Below, piece by piece: positions 25,203 through 32,946 of a stretch of DNA of 64,000 nt (its first letter is position 1; every line of letters starts with the position of its first letter). The stretch covers positions 93,213 through 157,212 of the forward strand of contig NZ_JIAW01000004.1 of assembly GCF_000620625.1 (NCBI RefSeq). Direction: 5' to 3'. Made by a program: the position numbers and the translations under genes. Below the pieces are notes generated by a model. That model was not told where the DNA came from. It ran no database searches and saw nothing but the letters and a program-made list of their open reading frames with translations. Source of the stretch: Mycobacterium sp. URHB0044 (GTDB taxonomy: Bacteria; Actinomycetota; Actinomycetes; Mycobacteriales; Mycobacteriaceae).

Positions 25203-27995
25203 TCAATCAGCGCCGCGCATGAGCTGCGTCAATTGGGTGCGCGAAGTGATGCCGAGCTTGGCGAAGGCATTGCGTAGATGCGTTTTAACGGTGTGAGGCG
25301 AGAGGTGCAGTTGCTGTGCGACAGAGCGGTTCGTCGCGCCTTCGGCGATGAGATGGACGACCGTGAGTTCTGAATGGGTCAGGCTGTCCCAGCCCGTTCG
25401 TGCTCGCGGGTGCGTGACGACGCGCCGTTCCACACCCAATCGGCGCAACGAGCGGCCGACGCGGCGGGCATCGGCGAGCGCTTCATGTCGGATGTAGGCG
25501 TCGAATGCCGCATTGAGTTGGTCGACCGCCTCGTCCATGCGGCCGACGCGCGCGAGTTGGGCGCCCGCGTCCTCGGCGGCGCCGGCATAGAGAAGCGGCC
25601 GCTCAGACGATCCAAGCAACGCCGCGGCGGCCACTAGCGCCTGCGCGTCACGCTCCAGTATCCCGCGGGCATATCCGGCCACCGCCGCCAACAGCGGCAC
25701 CACAGGCCGTTCACGCTCCAGCACCTCGCTGGCCTGCAAGACCCGCGCGCGCAAGCCGGCATCACCGGCGGCCGAGGCCACCCGCGCGCCCAAGATCAGC
25801 CGAACCAATGCATGGGGAAAAAGGGGTGTCCCCAGCAGGCTGATGTCGGCAAGCCAGCGCGCTGCCTCGTGAACGTCATCGCGAGACCACGCTGCCCGCG
25901 CCAGCACATACGCTGATGCTCGACGTTGGCCCGGCGAACCGGAGTGGGCATCGCGTGCATCAATAGCTGTCTGCTGCAGCAAGTTTCGGTCATCGGTGTG
26001 GGCGGCCACCTCGGCGAGGATCAGCATACGATGTACGTCCTGCTCGCTCGCGCCTGTCGGCTGCGGAGGCGGAAGCGAATCAGCAGCGTCGCGAGCGGCC
26101 GACAGCCGGCCCGCAGCGAGGTGCACCCATCCGCTATAGACGGCCCACGTTTCGAGGGCCAACGCGTTGCCTTCCCGGCCGGCTTGCTCCATGCCTTCGG
26201 CGGCCCTGGCGGTCGCGTCGCCCAATCGGCCGACCACTGCCAGCAGGTTTGCGTGGAACATCGCGGCATAGGCATGTGCCAACGCCGTCTCATTCGTATA
26301 GGCGAGTGGTCGAAGCCGTTCGATGCGGCCTAGTGCGCGGGCCGGGTACCCCTCACCAGAATCGAGCAAAGCGTGGGTGACCTCGGCCATGATGGTGGCC
26401 TCGAGATCACCGATGGCTGCCGCAGCGGCGGCAGCCTCGTCGGCTGCGGTGCGCCATTGCCCGCTTTTGTCCTGCAGTACGAGGTTGTAAGCCAGCCATG
26501 CCAGATGCCGCGTCCGGGTGACCTCGCTGATGCCGCTCAATTGCAGCGCTCGGCGGTTCTCCTCTACCCGCCAGGGCGTGCTGTGCTTGGTATGCGTCGG
26601 AAGCCGGAGGCGGATCTCGGCCTCGACTTGGGGAGAGGCCGCCTCCGCGAGCGCCACGATGGCCAGTTCTTCGGCCTCGCCATAGCGGCCGGCCCGGTTG
26701 AGCCACTCCACCGTTTCGGCAACCAACGATCCGTAGTCACGGTGCTCGGCGGGCAGTAGTTCCAGTGCGCGCTTGCTCAGGTCCGCGGCCGCGCTGGCAT
26801 CGCTGCGGCCCAACGATTGAGCGGCCTGGCGCAGCGCGTCGACTGCTTCCATGTCTCCGGGCTCGGCGCTGCGAGCGAGTTGGGTTGCGACCTCCTCGGG
26901 CGCCGCGCCCATGTCCAGCATGACGGTTGCCGATTGCCGCTCCATCGCTCGGCGCAGCGACCGGGGCAGGGATTGCCGAGTCGCTTCACGAAGCAGATCA
27001 TGACGAAACCTCATCTGATCAGCGTCTTCGATGAGCAGGTCGGCACGGACCGCTTCTTTGACCGCCGATATCAGCGTTGCCGGTCGGCGTTCGAGCATCG
27101 CGGCGAGCAGCCGGACCGAGAACCGGTCAGGCAGCACCGCGGCTACACGCACGACTTCGCTCGCAGCGTTGGAGAGCTGGTCGAGTCGCTGCTGCATGGT
27201 GTCGCTGAGCCGTCGCGGCAACGCGTCTCCGGTGGCGGCCGCGCGGCCGCCGCTCACATCGAGCCGGCCTTCCTCATCCAGTCCGCGCAGCAGCTCCGTA
27301 AGTAGGAACGGGTTGCCGTGCGCCTTGTCGGCCAGACTGAGCAGTGACGCATCCGCGTTGGCTCGCACGGCGTCTTGCACGATGTCGGCGACCGCGGTCG
27401 GTGTCATGGCCGTCAACCGCAGAAACCTGGCATCCTCCCGTTCCAGGGCGGTCAGCGTCTCGCGAACCGCCGGTCCCCCAGCGCCGGTTCGCGCAGTGAG
27501 CACCCACAGCACCGGGGCATCGGGCCGCGTTGCGGCCAACGACCGCAGCGCCAGCAGGGTGGCGTTATCGGCCCAGTGGATGTCCTCGAGCAGGATCGCC
27601 AAGGGTGTCCGGGACGCCGCCGCGTGTATGGCGGCTTGCAGGTCGCGCACCACCCAATAGCGGAGATCGCCCGCCGTGCCCAAGCGACGCAAAGCCTCCG
27701 CATCACCGACAGGGGGATCAGCGCGCAGGGTCGCCATGAACAGCGAGAAAAACGGCACCGTCTGCTGGTACTCGAACGCCTCGCCGAAGAGTGCCCGAAC
27801 ACCGGCCTTCTCGGCGAGCGCCAAGACCTCGGTCAACAGGCGGCTCTTCCCGATGCCGGGCGGTCCCTCGATGACCAGTACTCCGCCTCGCCCCTGAGCG
27901 ACGGCAGAGATCAGCGCGCCGATTACCTTCAACTCGCCCGTCCGGCCCCGAATCGGCGGTACGCGCGCCTTCCCCGACGCCCTCGTGGTGTTCAC
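25203..27995 (-). CDS. AAA/LuxR-type large LAL transcriptional regulator (paralogue 2)
   Basis: 930 residues from the GTG at 27995, chosen because homology to paralogue 1 begins at PPIRGRTGELKVIGAL; the frame itself stays open to 28316. Walker A is IEGPPGIGKSRLL, Walker B ILLEDIHWADNATLLALRSL and the HTH SELTVVHLIAEGATNRSVAQ ... SPHTVKTHLRNAFAKLGITS. It ends 85 nt before paralogue 1. It is divergent from the GAF/Fis regulator, sharing a 335-bp control region. Confidence 0.87.
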   Translation of the reverse strand: MNTTRASGKARVPPIRGRTGELKVIGALISAVAQGRGGVLVIEGPPGIGKSRLLTEVLALAEKAGVRALFGEAFEYQQTVPFFSLFMATLRADPPVGDAEALRRLGTAGDLRYWVVRDLQAAIHAAASRTPLAILLEDIHWADNATLLALRSLAATRPDAPVLWVLTARTGAGGPAVRETLTALEREDARFLRLTAMTPTAVADIVQDAVRANADASLLSLADKAHGNPFLLTELLRGLDEEGRLDVSGGRAAATGDALPRRLSDTMQQRLDQLSNAASEVVRVAAVLPDRFSVRLLAAMLERRPATLISAVKEAVRADLLIEDADQMRFRHDLLREATRQSLPRSLRRAMERQSATVMLDMGAAPEEVATQLARSAEPGDMEAVDALRQAAQSLGRSDASAAADLSKRALELLPAEHRDYGSLVAETVEWLNRAGRYGEAEELAIVALAEAASPQVEAEIRLRLPTHTKHSTPWRVEENRRALQLSGISEVTRTRHLAWLAYNLVLQDKSGQWRTAADEAAAAAAAIGDLEATIMAEVTHALLDSGEGYPARALGRIERLRPLAYTNETALAHAYAAMFHANLLAVVGRLGDATARAAEGMEQAGREGNALALETWAVYSGWVHLAAGRLSAARDAADSLPPPQPTGASEQDVHRMLILAEVAAHTDDRNLLQQTAIDARDAHSGSPGQRRASAYVLARAAWSRDDVHEAARWLADISLLGTPLFPHALVRLILGARVASAAGDAGLRARVLQASEVLERERPVVPLLAAVAGYARGILERDAQALVAAAALLGSSERPLLYAGAAEDAGAQLARVGRMDEAVDQLNAAFDAYIRHEALADARRVGRSLRRLGVERRVVTHPRARTGWDSLTHSELTVVHLIAEGATNRSVAQQLHLSPHTVKTHLRNAFAKLGITSRTQLTQLMRGAD

Positions 27996-28068
27996 GCGAA
28001 CCGCCGCCCACCGACGCGGAGTAGGCGGGTGAAGGAACCCCAAGGTGTGTCGTCCACAGTTCTCGGCA

Positions 28069-28097
28069 ACGCTAGCGCTGACAGTCAGTGTTAGCGT
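28069..28097. promoter_or_regulatory. 29-bp inverted repeat between the LAL and GAF/Fis regulator genes
   Basis: ACGCTA..CTGAC-A-GTCAG..TAGCGT is a long dyad with only three mismatched pairs outside its centre. It lies 74-102 bp before the LAL GTG and 233-261 bp before the GAF/Fis start, where an enhancer-type or autoregulatory site would be expected. Fis-type regulators commonly bind extended dyads. Confidence 0.55.
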
Positions 28098-28271
28098 GCT
28101 CCTCCGCCTTATTTGCTGTGAATCGCGTACTGGCGTCTCGAAGCGGCATGCCCGTGGGCGTGCCGAACCGCCCGTCATCGTCGTCCCGCTCGGCTTCCCC
28201 GAACGTCTCGGTTCGTCTGAGCAACGCCGTCGTCGCGCGTACAGTGAGTGCGTCTCGGGAGGTGTTTGACG

Positions 28272-28307
28272 CCTGTGGCCCGAGGGCGCTGAGCCCTCAG
28301 CTACAGG
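28272..28307. other. hairpin in the leader of the GAF/Fis regulator gene
   Basis: CCTGTGGC..GAGGGC pairs with GCCCTC.GC.ACAGG around a GCTGA loop. It sits just upstream of the regulator start. It lacks a U-run; it may be a leader structure or a weak terminator. Confidence 0.4.
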
Positions 28308-28329
28308 GACGGTCACGGGTCGGGGCTAA

Positions 28330-30144
28330 GTGACGGCGAGCCGAGGTCGAGGTAGCTGGAGGATGAGGTCGCAGGCCGGCCACACCACTGAAATTGAGCG
28401 GGTCAGGGAAGAGTTTCTGACCGTCGGCTCGACCGACGTGGTGCGCCCAGTCGACGAGGACTCGCTGCGGCCCGGTGTTCTGGACTCTTGGCGTCGGTCC
28501 CAGATCCTGCACGTTCACCCCGACCGGGTCCAGCTGCCCTACGTGCGCGAACCAAATAGGGGTTCGCGGTTGGCCCGCGCGGCCGCGCCGGTGCTGCAGC
28601 GCGTCACCGAAGACCTGGCTACGCAAGCTGTCAGCGTTGTCCTGACATCGACCAACGGCGTGGTGCTTGAACGTCACGCCGCAGAAGTGTCCATCCTCAA
28701 CGCGTTGGACGCGATTAGCCTCGCACCGGGTTATAGCTTGGCCGAAGACGTGGCGGGTACCAACGGGATTGGCACCGCTCTGGAGACTGGCCGGCCCGCC
28801 TACATCCGTGGCGGCGAGCACTACGTCGGGATGTTCACCGGTTTCGCCTGCGCGGGATCGCCGATCCGGGATCCGATGACGCGCAGGTTGATCGGCGCCG
28901 TCAATCTGAGTTGCCTCGCAGACGAGTCCGATCCGCTGTTGTTCGCATTGGCTACCAGCGCCAGTCGCCACATCGAGGATCGGATGCGGGTAGTGGCTCA
29001 CGAGCGCGAGAACGCGCTTCTAGAGGCGTACCTACAGCAGGCACGACGGTCTTCCGGCGGTGTACTTGCCATCGGTGGCGATATGGTGTTGATGAATTCC
29101 CAGCTGCGTCTGACACTGGATGGCAACGAGCAGAACGTGCTGCTCGAACACGCCTCCGACCTGCTTAGTCGCACGGTGTCGGGGACAGCGCTGGCTGTTC
29201 TGCCGAGCGGACGCATCGCCAAGATCACTACTGCCGATCGGTCGACATCACGCGGCCGCACCAACGTCGTCTTCCACGTTGATCTTTCCGACGGGATCGG
29301 CTCGCACTCTGCTCGACTGAGCCGCTCGGCGCACGTCTACATTCCTGGCCTGGCAGGCCGCAACAGCGCCTGGCTGCGCTGCTGCCAGCAGGTGCGCCAA
29401 TCCTGCCGCGACCGCGACTGGGTGATGGTCGAGGGAGAGAAGGGTTCCGGCCGGGCACGGCTGGCTCAGGCGGTCGCGCAGGACCTGAACCCGGGGCGAA
29501 CCGTTCGGGTGATGCGCGCCGAGACGTTTCCAAGCGCCGCACGTCTCGTCGCCGAGCTGGCAGCCGAATCGGGCGATGACGACTTCGCGCTGGTGCTCGC
29601 CGACGTGGATGAGATCGACGAGGACACACTCGACGCGATGACCTCGATACTGGTCACGCGCGCTGGGCGAGGATGGATCGCCGCGACCAGCAGTAGTGCG
29701 CACCCGTCAGGAGCGATCAAGCGACTGCTGCCACTGCTTTCTCTCACCGTCACGGTGCCGGCTCTGCGACACAGGATTGACGACCTCCCCGAACTCGTGT
29801 CCGTCCTACTGCGCGAGATCACCCGGGGTGCCGATGTGGGGCTGGCTCCCGATGCAATGCGCCAACTCAGCAAACTGCCCTGGCCCGGCAACGTCTCGCA
29901 GTTGCGCCGAGTTCTGACTGAAACCGTTGCCCGCCAACGATCCGGCGTCATCACCTCCGACAAATTGCCACCGGAGTGCCGCTCCGTCACCCGACGCAAG
30001 CTGACCCAAATGGAGGCATTGGAGCGCGACGCGATTGTCCGGAGTCTGCAAGACAACGGCGGGGACAAGAAAGAGGCGGCACACGCCCTGGGAATGTCAC
30101 GCGCCACCATCTACCGCAAGATCAACGAATATGGCATCGCCTAA
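28330..30144 (+). CDS. AcoR-like GAF/Fis transcriptional regulator
   Basis: 604 residues from GTG 28330 (ATG 28363 is an alternative). The N-terminal GAF-type sensor contains LSLAEDVAGTNGIGTAL-like sequence and SPIRDPMTRRLIGAVNLS. The centre is a degenerate AAA+ domain: VEGEKGSGRARLAQAV keeps a P-loop outline, but the sigma-54 contact loop GAFTGA is absent, as expected in actinobacteria. The C-terminus (AIVRSLQDNGGDKKEAAHAL ... SRATIYRKINEYGI) is a Fis-type HTH. Related mycobacterial proteins activate oxygenase or alcohol-use genes. It points toward operator copy 7. Confidence 0.85.
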   Translation: MTASRGRGSWRMRSQAGHTTEIERVREEFLTVGSTDVVRPVDEDSLRPGVLDSWRRSQILHVHPDRVQLPYVREPNRGSRLARAAAPVLQRVTEDLATQAVSVVLTSTNGVVLERHAAEVSILNALDAISLAPGYSLAEDVAGTNGIGTALETGRPAYIRGGEHYVGMFTGFACAGSPIRDPMTRRLIGAVNLSCLADESDPLLFALATSASRHIEDRMRVVAHERENALLEAYLQQARRSSGGVLAIGGDMVLMNSQLRLTLDGNEQNVLLEHASDLLSRTVSGTALAVLPSGRIAKITTADRSTSRGRTNVVFHVDLSDGIGSHSARLSRSAHVYIPGLAGRNSAWLRCCQQVRQSCRDRDWVMVEGEKGSGRARLAQAVAQDLNPGRTVRVMRAETFPSAARLVAELAAESGDDDFALVLADVDEIDEDTLDAMTSILVTRAGRGWIAATSSSAHPSGAIKRLLPLLSLTVTVPALRHRIDDLPELVSVLLREITRGADVGLAPDAMRQLSKLPWPGNVSQLRRVLTETVARQRSGVITSDKLPPECRSVTRRKLTQMEALERDAIVRSLQDNGGDKKEAAHALGMSRATIYRKINEYGIA

Positions 30145-30154
30145 CCCCCAAAAA

Positions 30155-30212
30155 TCACCCGGGTGAATTAGTTCGTCGGGCGATGACCGCTGATCCCACG
30201 TCGGTGGAAGAT
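30155..30212 (+). promoter_or_regulatory. island operator/promoter copy 7 (for the 102-residue protein gene)
   Basis: Plus strand: TCACCCGGGTGA (30155-30166), 11 bp, GGGCGA-TGACCGC-TGATCC (30178-30196), 10 bp, GAAGAT (-10, 30207-30212). It starts 10 nt after the GAF/Fis stop codon and faces the gene at 30241. Confidence 0.8.
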
Positions 30213-30240
30213 CATCATCAGCCGGAGTGCGGAGGATGCG

Positions 30241-30549
30241 GTGAAGCCGACGATGTACCAGATCTGTGTTCAGGGCCGCTTGACCGAGCGGCTGGCGTCG
30301 GCACTCGAAGGGATGACCCTCCATGGCGGCGCCGTCAACACCGTGTTCACCGGCGAAGTCAAGGACCAGGCACAACTCTACGGATTCCTCGACCGGCTGC
30401 GCGATCTGGGCCTTGAGCTCATCAGCGTGCAGCCGGAGACCGAGCCAGGTCAGAGCGAGGCGGCGACAGCCCAAAGTTCTTCGGCCACAGCGGGGTCGGT
30501 CCAAGCAAGTCCACTGAGCACCACGTCGGTCGCACCCGCATCCAGATAG
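30241..30549 (+). CDS. small conserved hypothetical protein, TVFTGEV family
   Basis: 102 residues from GTG 30241 with GGAGG before it. YQICVQGRLTERLASALEGM ... TVFTGEVKDQAQLYGFLDRLRDLGLELISVQ is a small alpha/beta unit seen as an uncharacterised actinobacterial family. The last 35 residues are low-complexity Ser/Ala/Thr and overlap the convergent luciferase-like gene by 100 bp, suggesting stop-codon loss and extension. Role unknown; it is under the island operator. Confidence 0.65.
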   Translation: MKPTMYQICVQGRLTERLASALEGMTLHGGAVNTVFTGEVKDQAQLYGFLDRLRDLGLELISVQPETEPGQSEAATAQSSSATAGSVQASPLSTTSVAPASR

Positions 30550-31367
30550 CGCTGAAGCTGACGCCTGACCGATTCCGCTGAACCCACCGCCGCGAGGTCT
30601 GTCGCGCCAGAGATACCCTCTCGCGCAATCACCTTCTGATACGACGGAATGGTCTCGAAGAAACTCAACTGCTCGGCCACGAAGTTCTTTGCCGCATCAA
30701 CGTCGTCGGACACAATTGCCGGCACCTGCGCGATGATCCTAGGTTTCGGCCGTCCCGCGTCCGCGGCCGCCTTCGCGACGGCCGGTTCGATGAACTCTGC
30801 GATGGTCCGCGGACCCGCGAGGTAGGGCAGGGTGCCATCAGCCAGCTCGCCGGTGACCTGCAACGCCTTTGGGCCCATCGCGGCGACGTACACCGGGACG
30901 GGCGTGCCCCCGGCGACCCGCACCGGCCATGCGGGACGTGCGCTGATCTCGTCGCCACTGAAGTCCACCGCACCGGTATCGAAGATCGACCGCAGCACCG
31001 TCAAGTGCTCGCGGAGGCGTGTGATCGTATTCGGCCACGACGAACCGAAGGCCTGCCGTTCAGGCTGATGCGAGCCGAGACCCAGTCCGAGGCTGAAGTT
31101 CCCGTGCGACGCAGCCTGTGCCGTCTGCGCCAGAGACGCGACGATCAGCGGATGACGGGGGTTGATCGGCACCACCGACGTGCCGACACCGAGCCCCGGC
31201 ACGGCCGCGCCGACCACGGCGGCGAGGGCGATCGCGTCGTGATCATTCTGCTGGCTCAGCCAGACCTGCCGGACGCCGAGTTCGTATGCACGGGTGGCTT
31301 GCGCCACCACCTCATCGACACGATTGATTGCTTGCGGGTTGGGAAACAACACTATTCCAGTCGGCAT
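30450..31367 (-). CDS. LLM-class (F420-type) oxidoreductase
   Basis: A 305-residue luciferase-like TIM-barrel protein. Typical segments are GVRQVWLSQQNDHDAIALAA, LGVGTSVVPINPRHPLIVAS, FSLGLGLGSH and PVYVAAMGPKALQVTGELADG. In mycobacteria many relatives use F420H2, others FMN; the substrate is not clear. Its 3' end overlaps the convergent small gene. No operator copy is seen upstream; 31368-31569 holds no gene I can support. Confidence 0.8.
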   Translation of the reverse strand: MPTGIVLFPNPQAINRVDEVVAQATRAYELGVRQVWLSQQNDHDAIALAAVVGAAVPGLGVGTSVVPINPRHPLIVASLAQTAQAASHGNFSLGLGLGSHQPERQAFGSSWPNTITRLREHLTVLRSIFDTGAVDFSGDEISARPAWPVRVAGGTPVPVYVAAMGPKALQVTGELADGTLPYLAGPRTIAEFIEPAVAKAAADAGRPKPRIIAQVPAIVSDDVDAAKNFVAEQLSFFETIPSYQKVIAREGISGATDLAAVGSAESVRRQLQRYLDAGATDVVLSGLAWTDPAVAEELWAVAASL

Positions 31368-31569
31368 GATGATTAGAACGCTCGCACCGGTGTGAAAACT
31401 CCCGACCTAGTCACTTGACCAGAAGCCTTGCCGCACTGGACTTACTGACGCAGGCCAGCCTCGACGTGCTGGACGTACCGTCTCGTGTCGAGCTCCGCAA
31501 ACCAGGTCAAACCATATGGACTCCAGGGTAATTGGCGATCTCCTCGCTGAGGCTGTCCGACGTCCTCGA

Positions 31570-32241
31570 CTAGACGAATTCCAGAACATCGGCCACAGGA
31601 CGGCGCGGCTTCTGCGGCCAGTTTTGCGGAAGCTTCGACCCCACCGCCAGCAGCATGACCGGCACTTCGTCCTCAGCCAACGCGAACTCGCGCGCCAGCG
31701 GTTCCGGGTCGAAGGCGATCATGGGCGTTGAACCCAGGCCCAGCGCGTTGGCCGCATACATCATCGCCGTCGCGGCGATGGCGCCGCTGCGTAAGGCCTC
31801 GTCGCGTTGGCACTGCGGCTTCTCGAAATACAACCGGCGCGCTGCATTTTCGTAGTCCAGTACTATCTCTGCCGGCATGATGCCCGCTTCCACCACGGGT
31901 GCCAGCCGCTGACGCACGACCTCGTGATCGGGCAACTGGCCGCAGATGATGAAGGTCACTGCCGCGGCGGTGACCTTGGGTTGATCCCAGGCGATCAAAC
32001 GCAGCGCAGCCTTGGCTTCCGGCGTCCGTACCGCGATGAAGCGCCAGTTCTGCAAGTGGAAGGACGTCGGCGCAGTGGTCGCGATCCTCACCAGTTCGCG
32101 AATTTGGTCGTCCGTCAAGGAAAACGCCGGATCGTACAGACTCGTCGTGCTCCGGCTCACGAGGCTTTCAATGACGGGGTTGGTCATGGTGATTCCGTTG
32201 GTCATGGTGATTCCGTTGGTCATGGGGATTCCGTTGCTCAT
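31570..32241 (-). CDS. nitroreductase family protein with repeated start region
   Basis: 205-223 residues depending on the start. SRSTTSLYDPAFSLTDDQIR, TTAPTSFHLQNWRFIAV, GAIAATAMMYAANALGLGS and PVMLLAVGSKLP are nitroreductase (FMN, NAD(P)H) signatures. It reduces quinones, nitro compounds or similar. The N-terminus is built on four 18-bp tandem repeats, so ATGs at 32241, 32223, 32205 and 32187 each have the same GGAATCACC upstream; the core protein needs only the last. Confidence 0.82.
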   Translation of the reverse strand: MSNGIPMTNGITMTNGITMTNPVIESLVSRSTTSLYDPAFSLTDDQIRELVRIATTAPTSFHLQNWRFIAVRTPEAKAALRLIAWDQPKVTAAAVTFIICGQLPDHEVVRQRLAPVVEAGIMPAEIVLDYENAARRLYFEKPQCQRDEALRSGAIAATAMMYAANALGLGSTPMIAFDPEPLAREFALAEDEVPVMLLAVGSKLPQNWPQKPRRPVADVLEFV

Positions 32242-32250
32242 GGTGATTCC
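32179..32250. repeat. four 18-bp tandem repeats carrying repeated start sites
   Basis: Four units of 18 bp (consensus GTTGGTCATGGTGATTCC on the plus strand) with single changes in units 3 and 4. On the coding strand each unit reads GGAATCACCATGACCAAC: a ribosome-site-like GGAATC followed by an in-frame ATG. Copy-number change would keep the frame but alter the number of initiation sites. Confidence 0.85.
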
Positions 32251-32300
32251 TGTGGAGTGAAGGGATGGGTTGGGGTACGGCGACGTCGAAGGGAGGGCCA

Positions 32301-32891
32301 CTATCGGCGCACGCCCGCGCTGGGTTCCGGATAGTCCAGATCGGCTGCAGTCAGCCGGTAGATTTGCAGTGTGAGGCCGTAGTACTTGTCGGTCTCGCCG
32401 ACCCACTCCATTCCGACCCGCCGTGCAGTGGCGATGCCTCGGATGTTGCCCAAGCGCACAACCGCGAACACCTCCGATACTCTGTTGGCGAAAGCCCGAT
32501 GGGCCACCGCGTGACCGGCCTCGGAGCCGTAGCCGTGCCCCCAGGCAGTGGGGGTGATTTGCCAGCCGATCTCAAGGTCGGTACATCCGGGTGGCAATGG
32601 CAACAGGGCGACCGCTCCGATGATCTGCCCGCTGTCACGAATCTCGATGGCCCAGTGGCCGAGTGGCCGCCCGGCTTCATCGTGTTCGGTGATCCACCGT
32701 GCCAGCAGTTGCCGCATTTCGTCGCGATCGACCACGCGCGGCATCGCGGGGGTGAGCCAGCGCGCGACTTCCCGCTTGCCGAATATCGCCAGCGCAGCGT
32801 CGGCATCGTCAACTGTCCACGGGCGCAACCGCAGGCGCTTGGTGATCAGCTCGTCGGTTCCCGCTACTTGGACGTGCGCGTCCTCGGACAT
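32301..32891 (-). CDS. RimJ/RimL-type GNAT N-acetyltransferase
   Basis: A 196-residue GNAT protein. LITKRLRLRPWTVDDADAAL and the later WGHGYGSEAGHAVAHRAF (acetyl-CoA loop variant) plus NIRGIATARRVGMEWVGET are typical for the RimJ/RimL/ribosomal-protein-acetylating group. It is followed by the nitroreductase in the same direction. Substrate unknown. Confidence 0.8.
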   Translation of the reverse strand: MSEDAHVQVAGTDELITKRLRLRPWTVDDADAALAIFGKREVARWLTPAMPRVVDRDEMRQLLARWITEHDEAGRPLGHWAIEIRDSGQIIGAVALLPLPPGCTDLEIGWQITPTAWGHGYGSEAGHAVAHRAFANRVSEVFAVVRLGNIRGIATARRVGMEWVGETDKYYGLTLQIYRLTAADLDYPEPSAGVRR

Positions 32892-32946
32892 CGATTACTC
32901 CTTCCCACCAGATGGTCCGCTTGCCGTGGTCGGCTGACGAGGGTCT

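Noticed and set aside
28000..28316. N-terminal extension of LAL paralogue 2 to 28316
   Set aside because: The extra 107 residues are low-quality sequence covering the intergenic dyad, and paralogue 1 starts at the equivalent of 27995.
31384..31397. TCGCACCGGTGTGA dyad upstream of the LLM oxidoreductase at 31367
   Set aside because: The half-sites differ from TCACCC and no second box is at the expected distance; not counted as an island operator.
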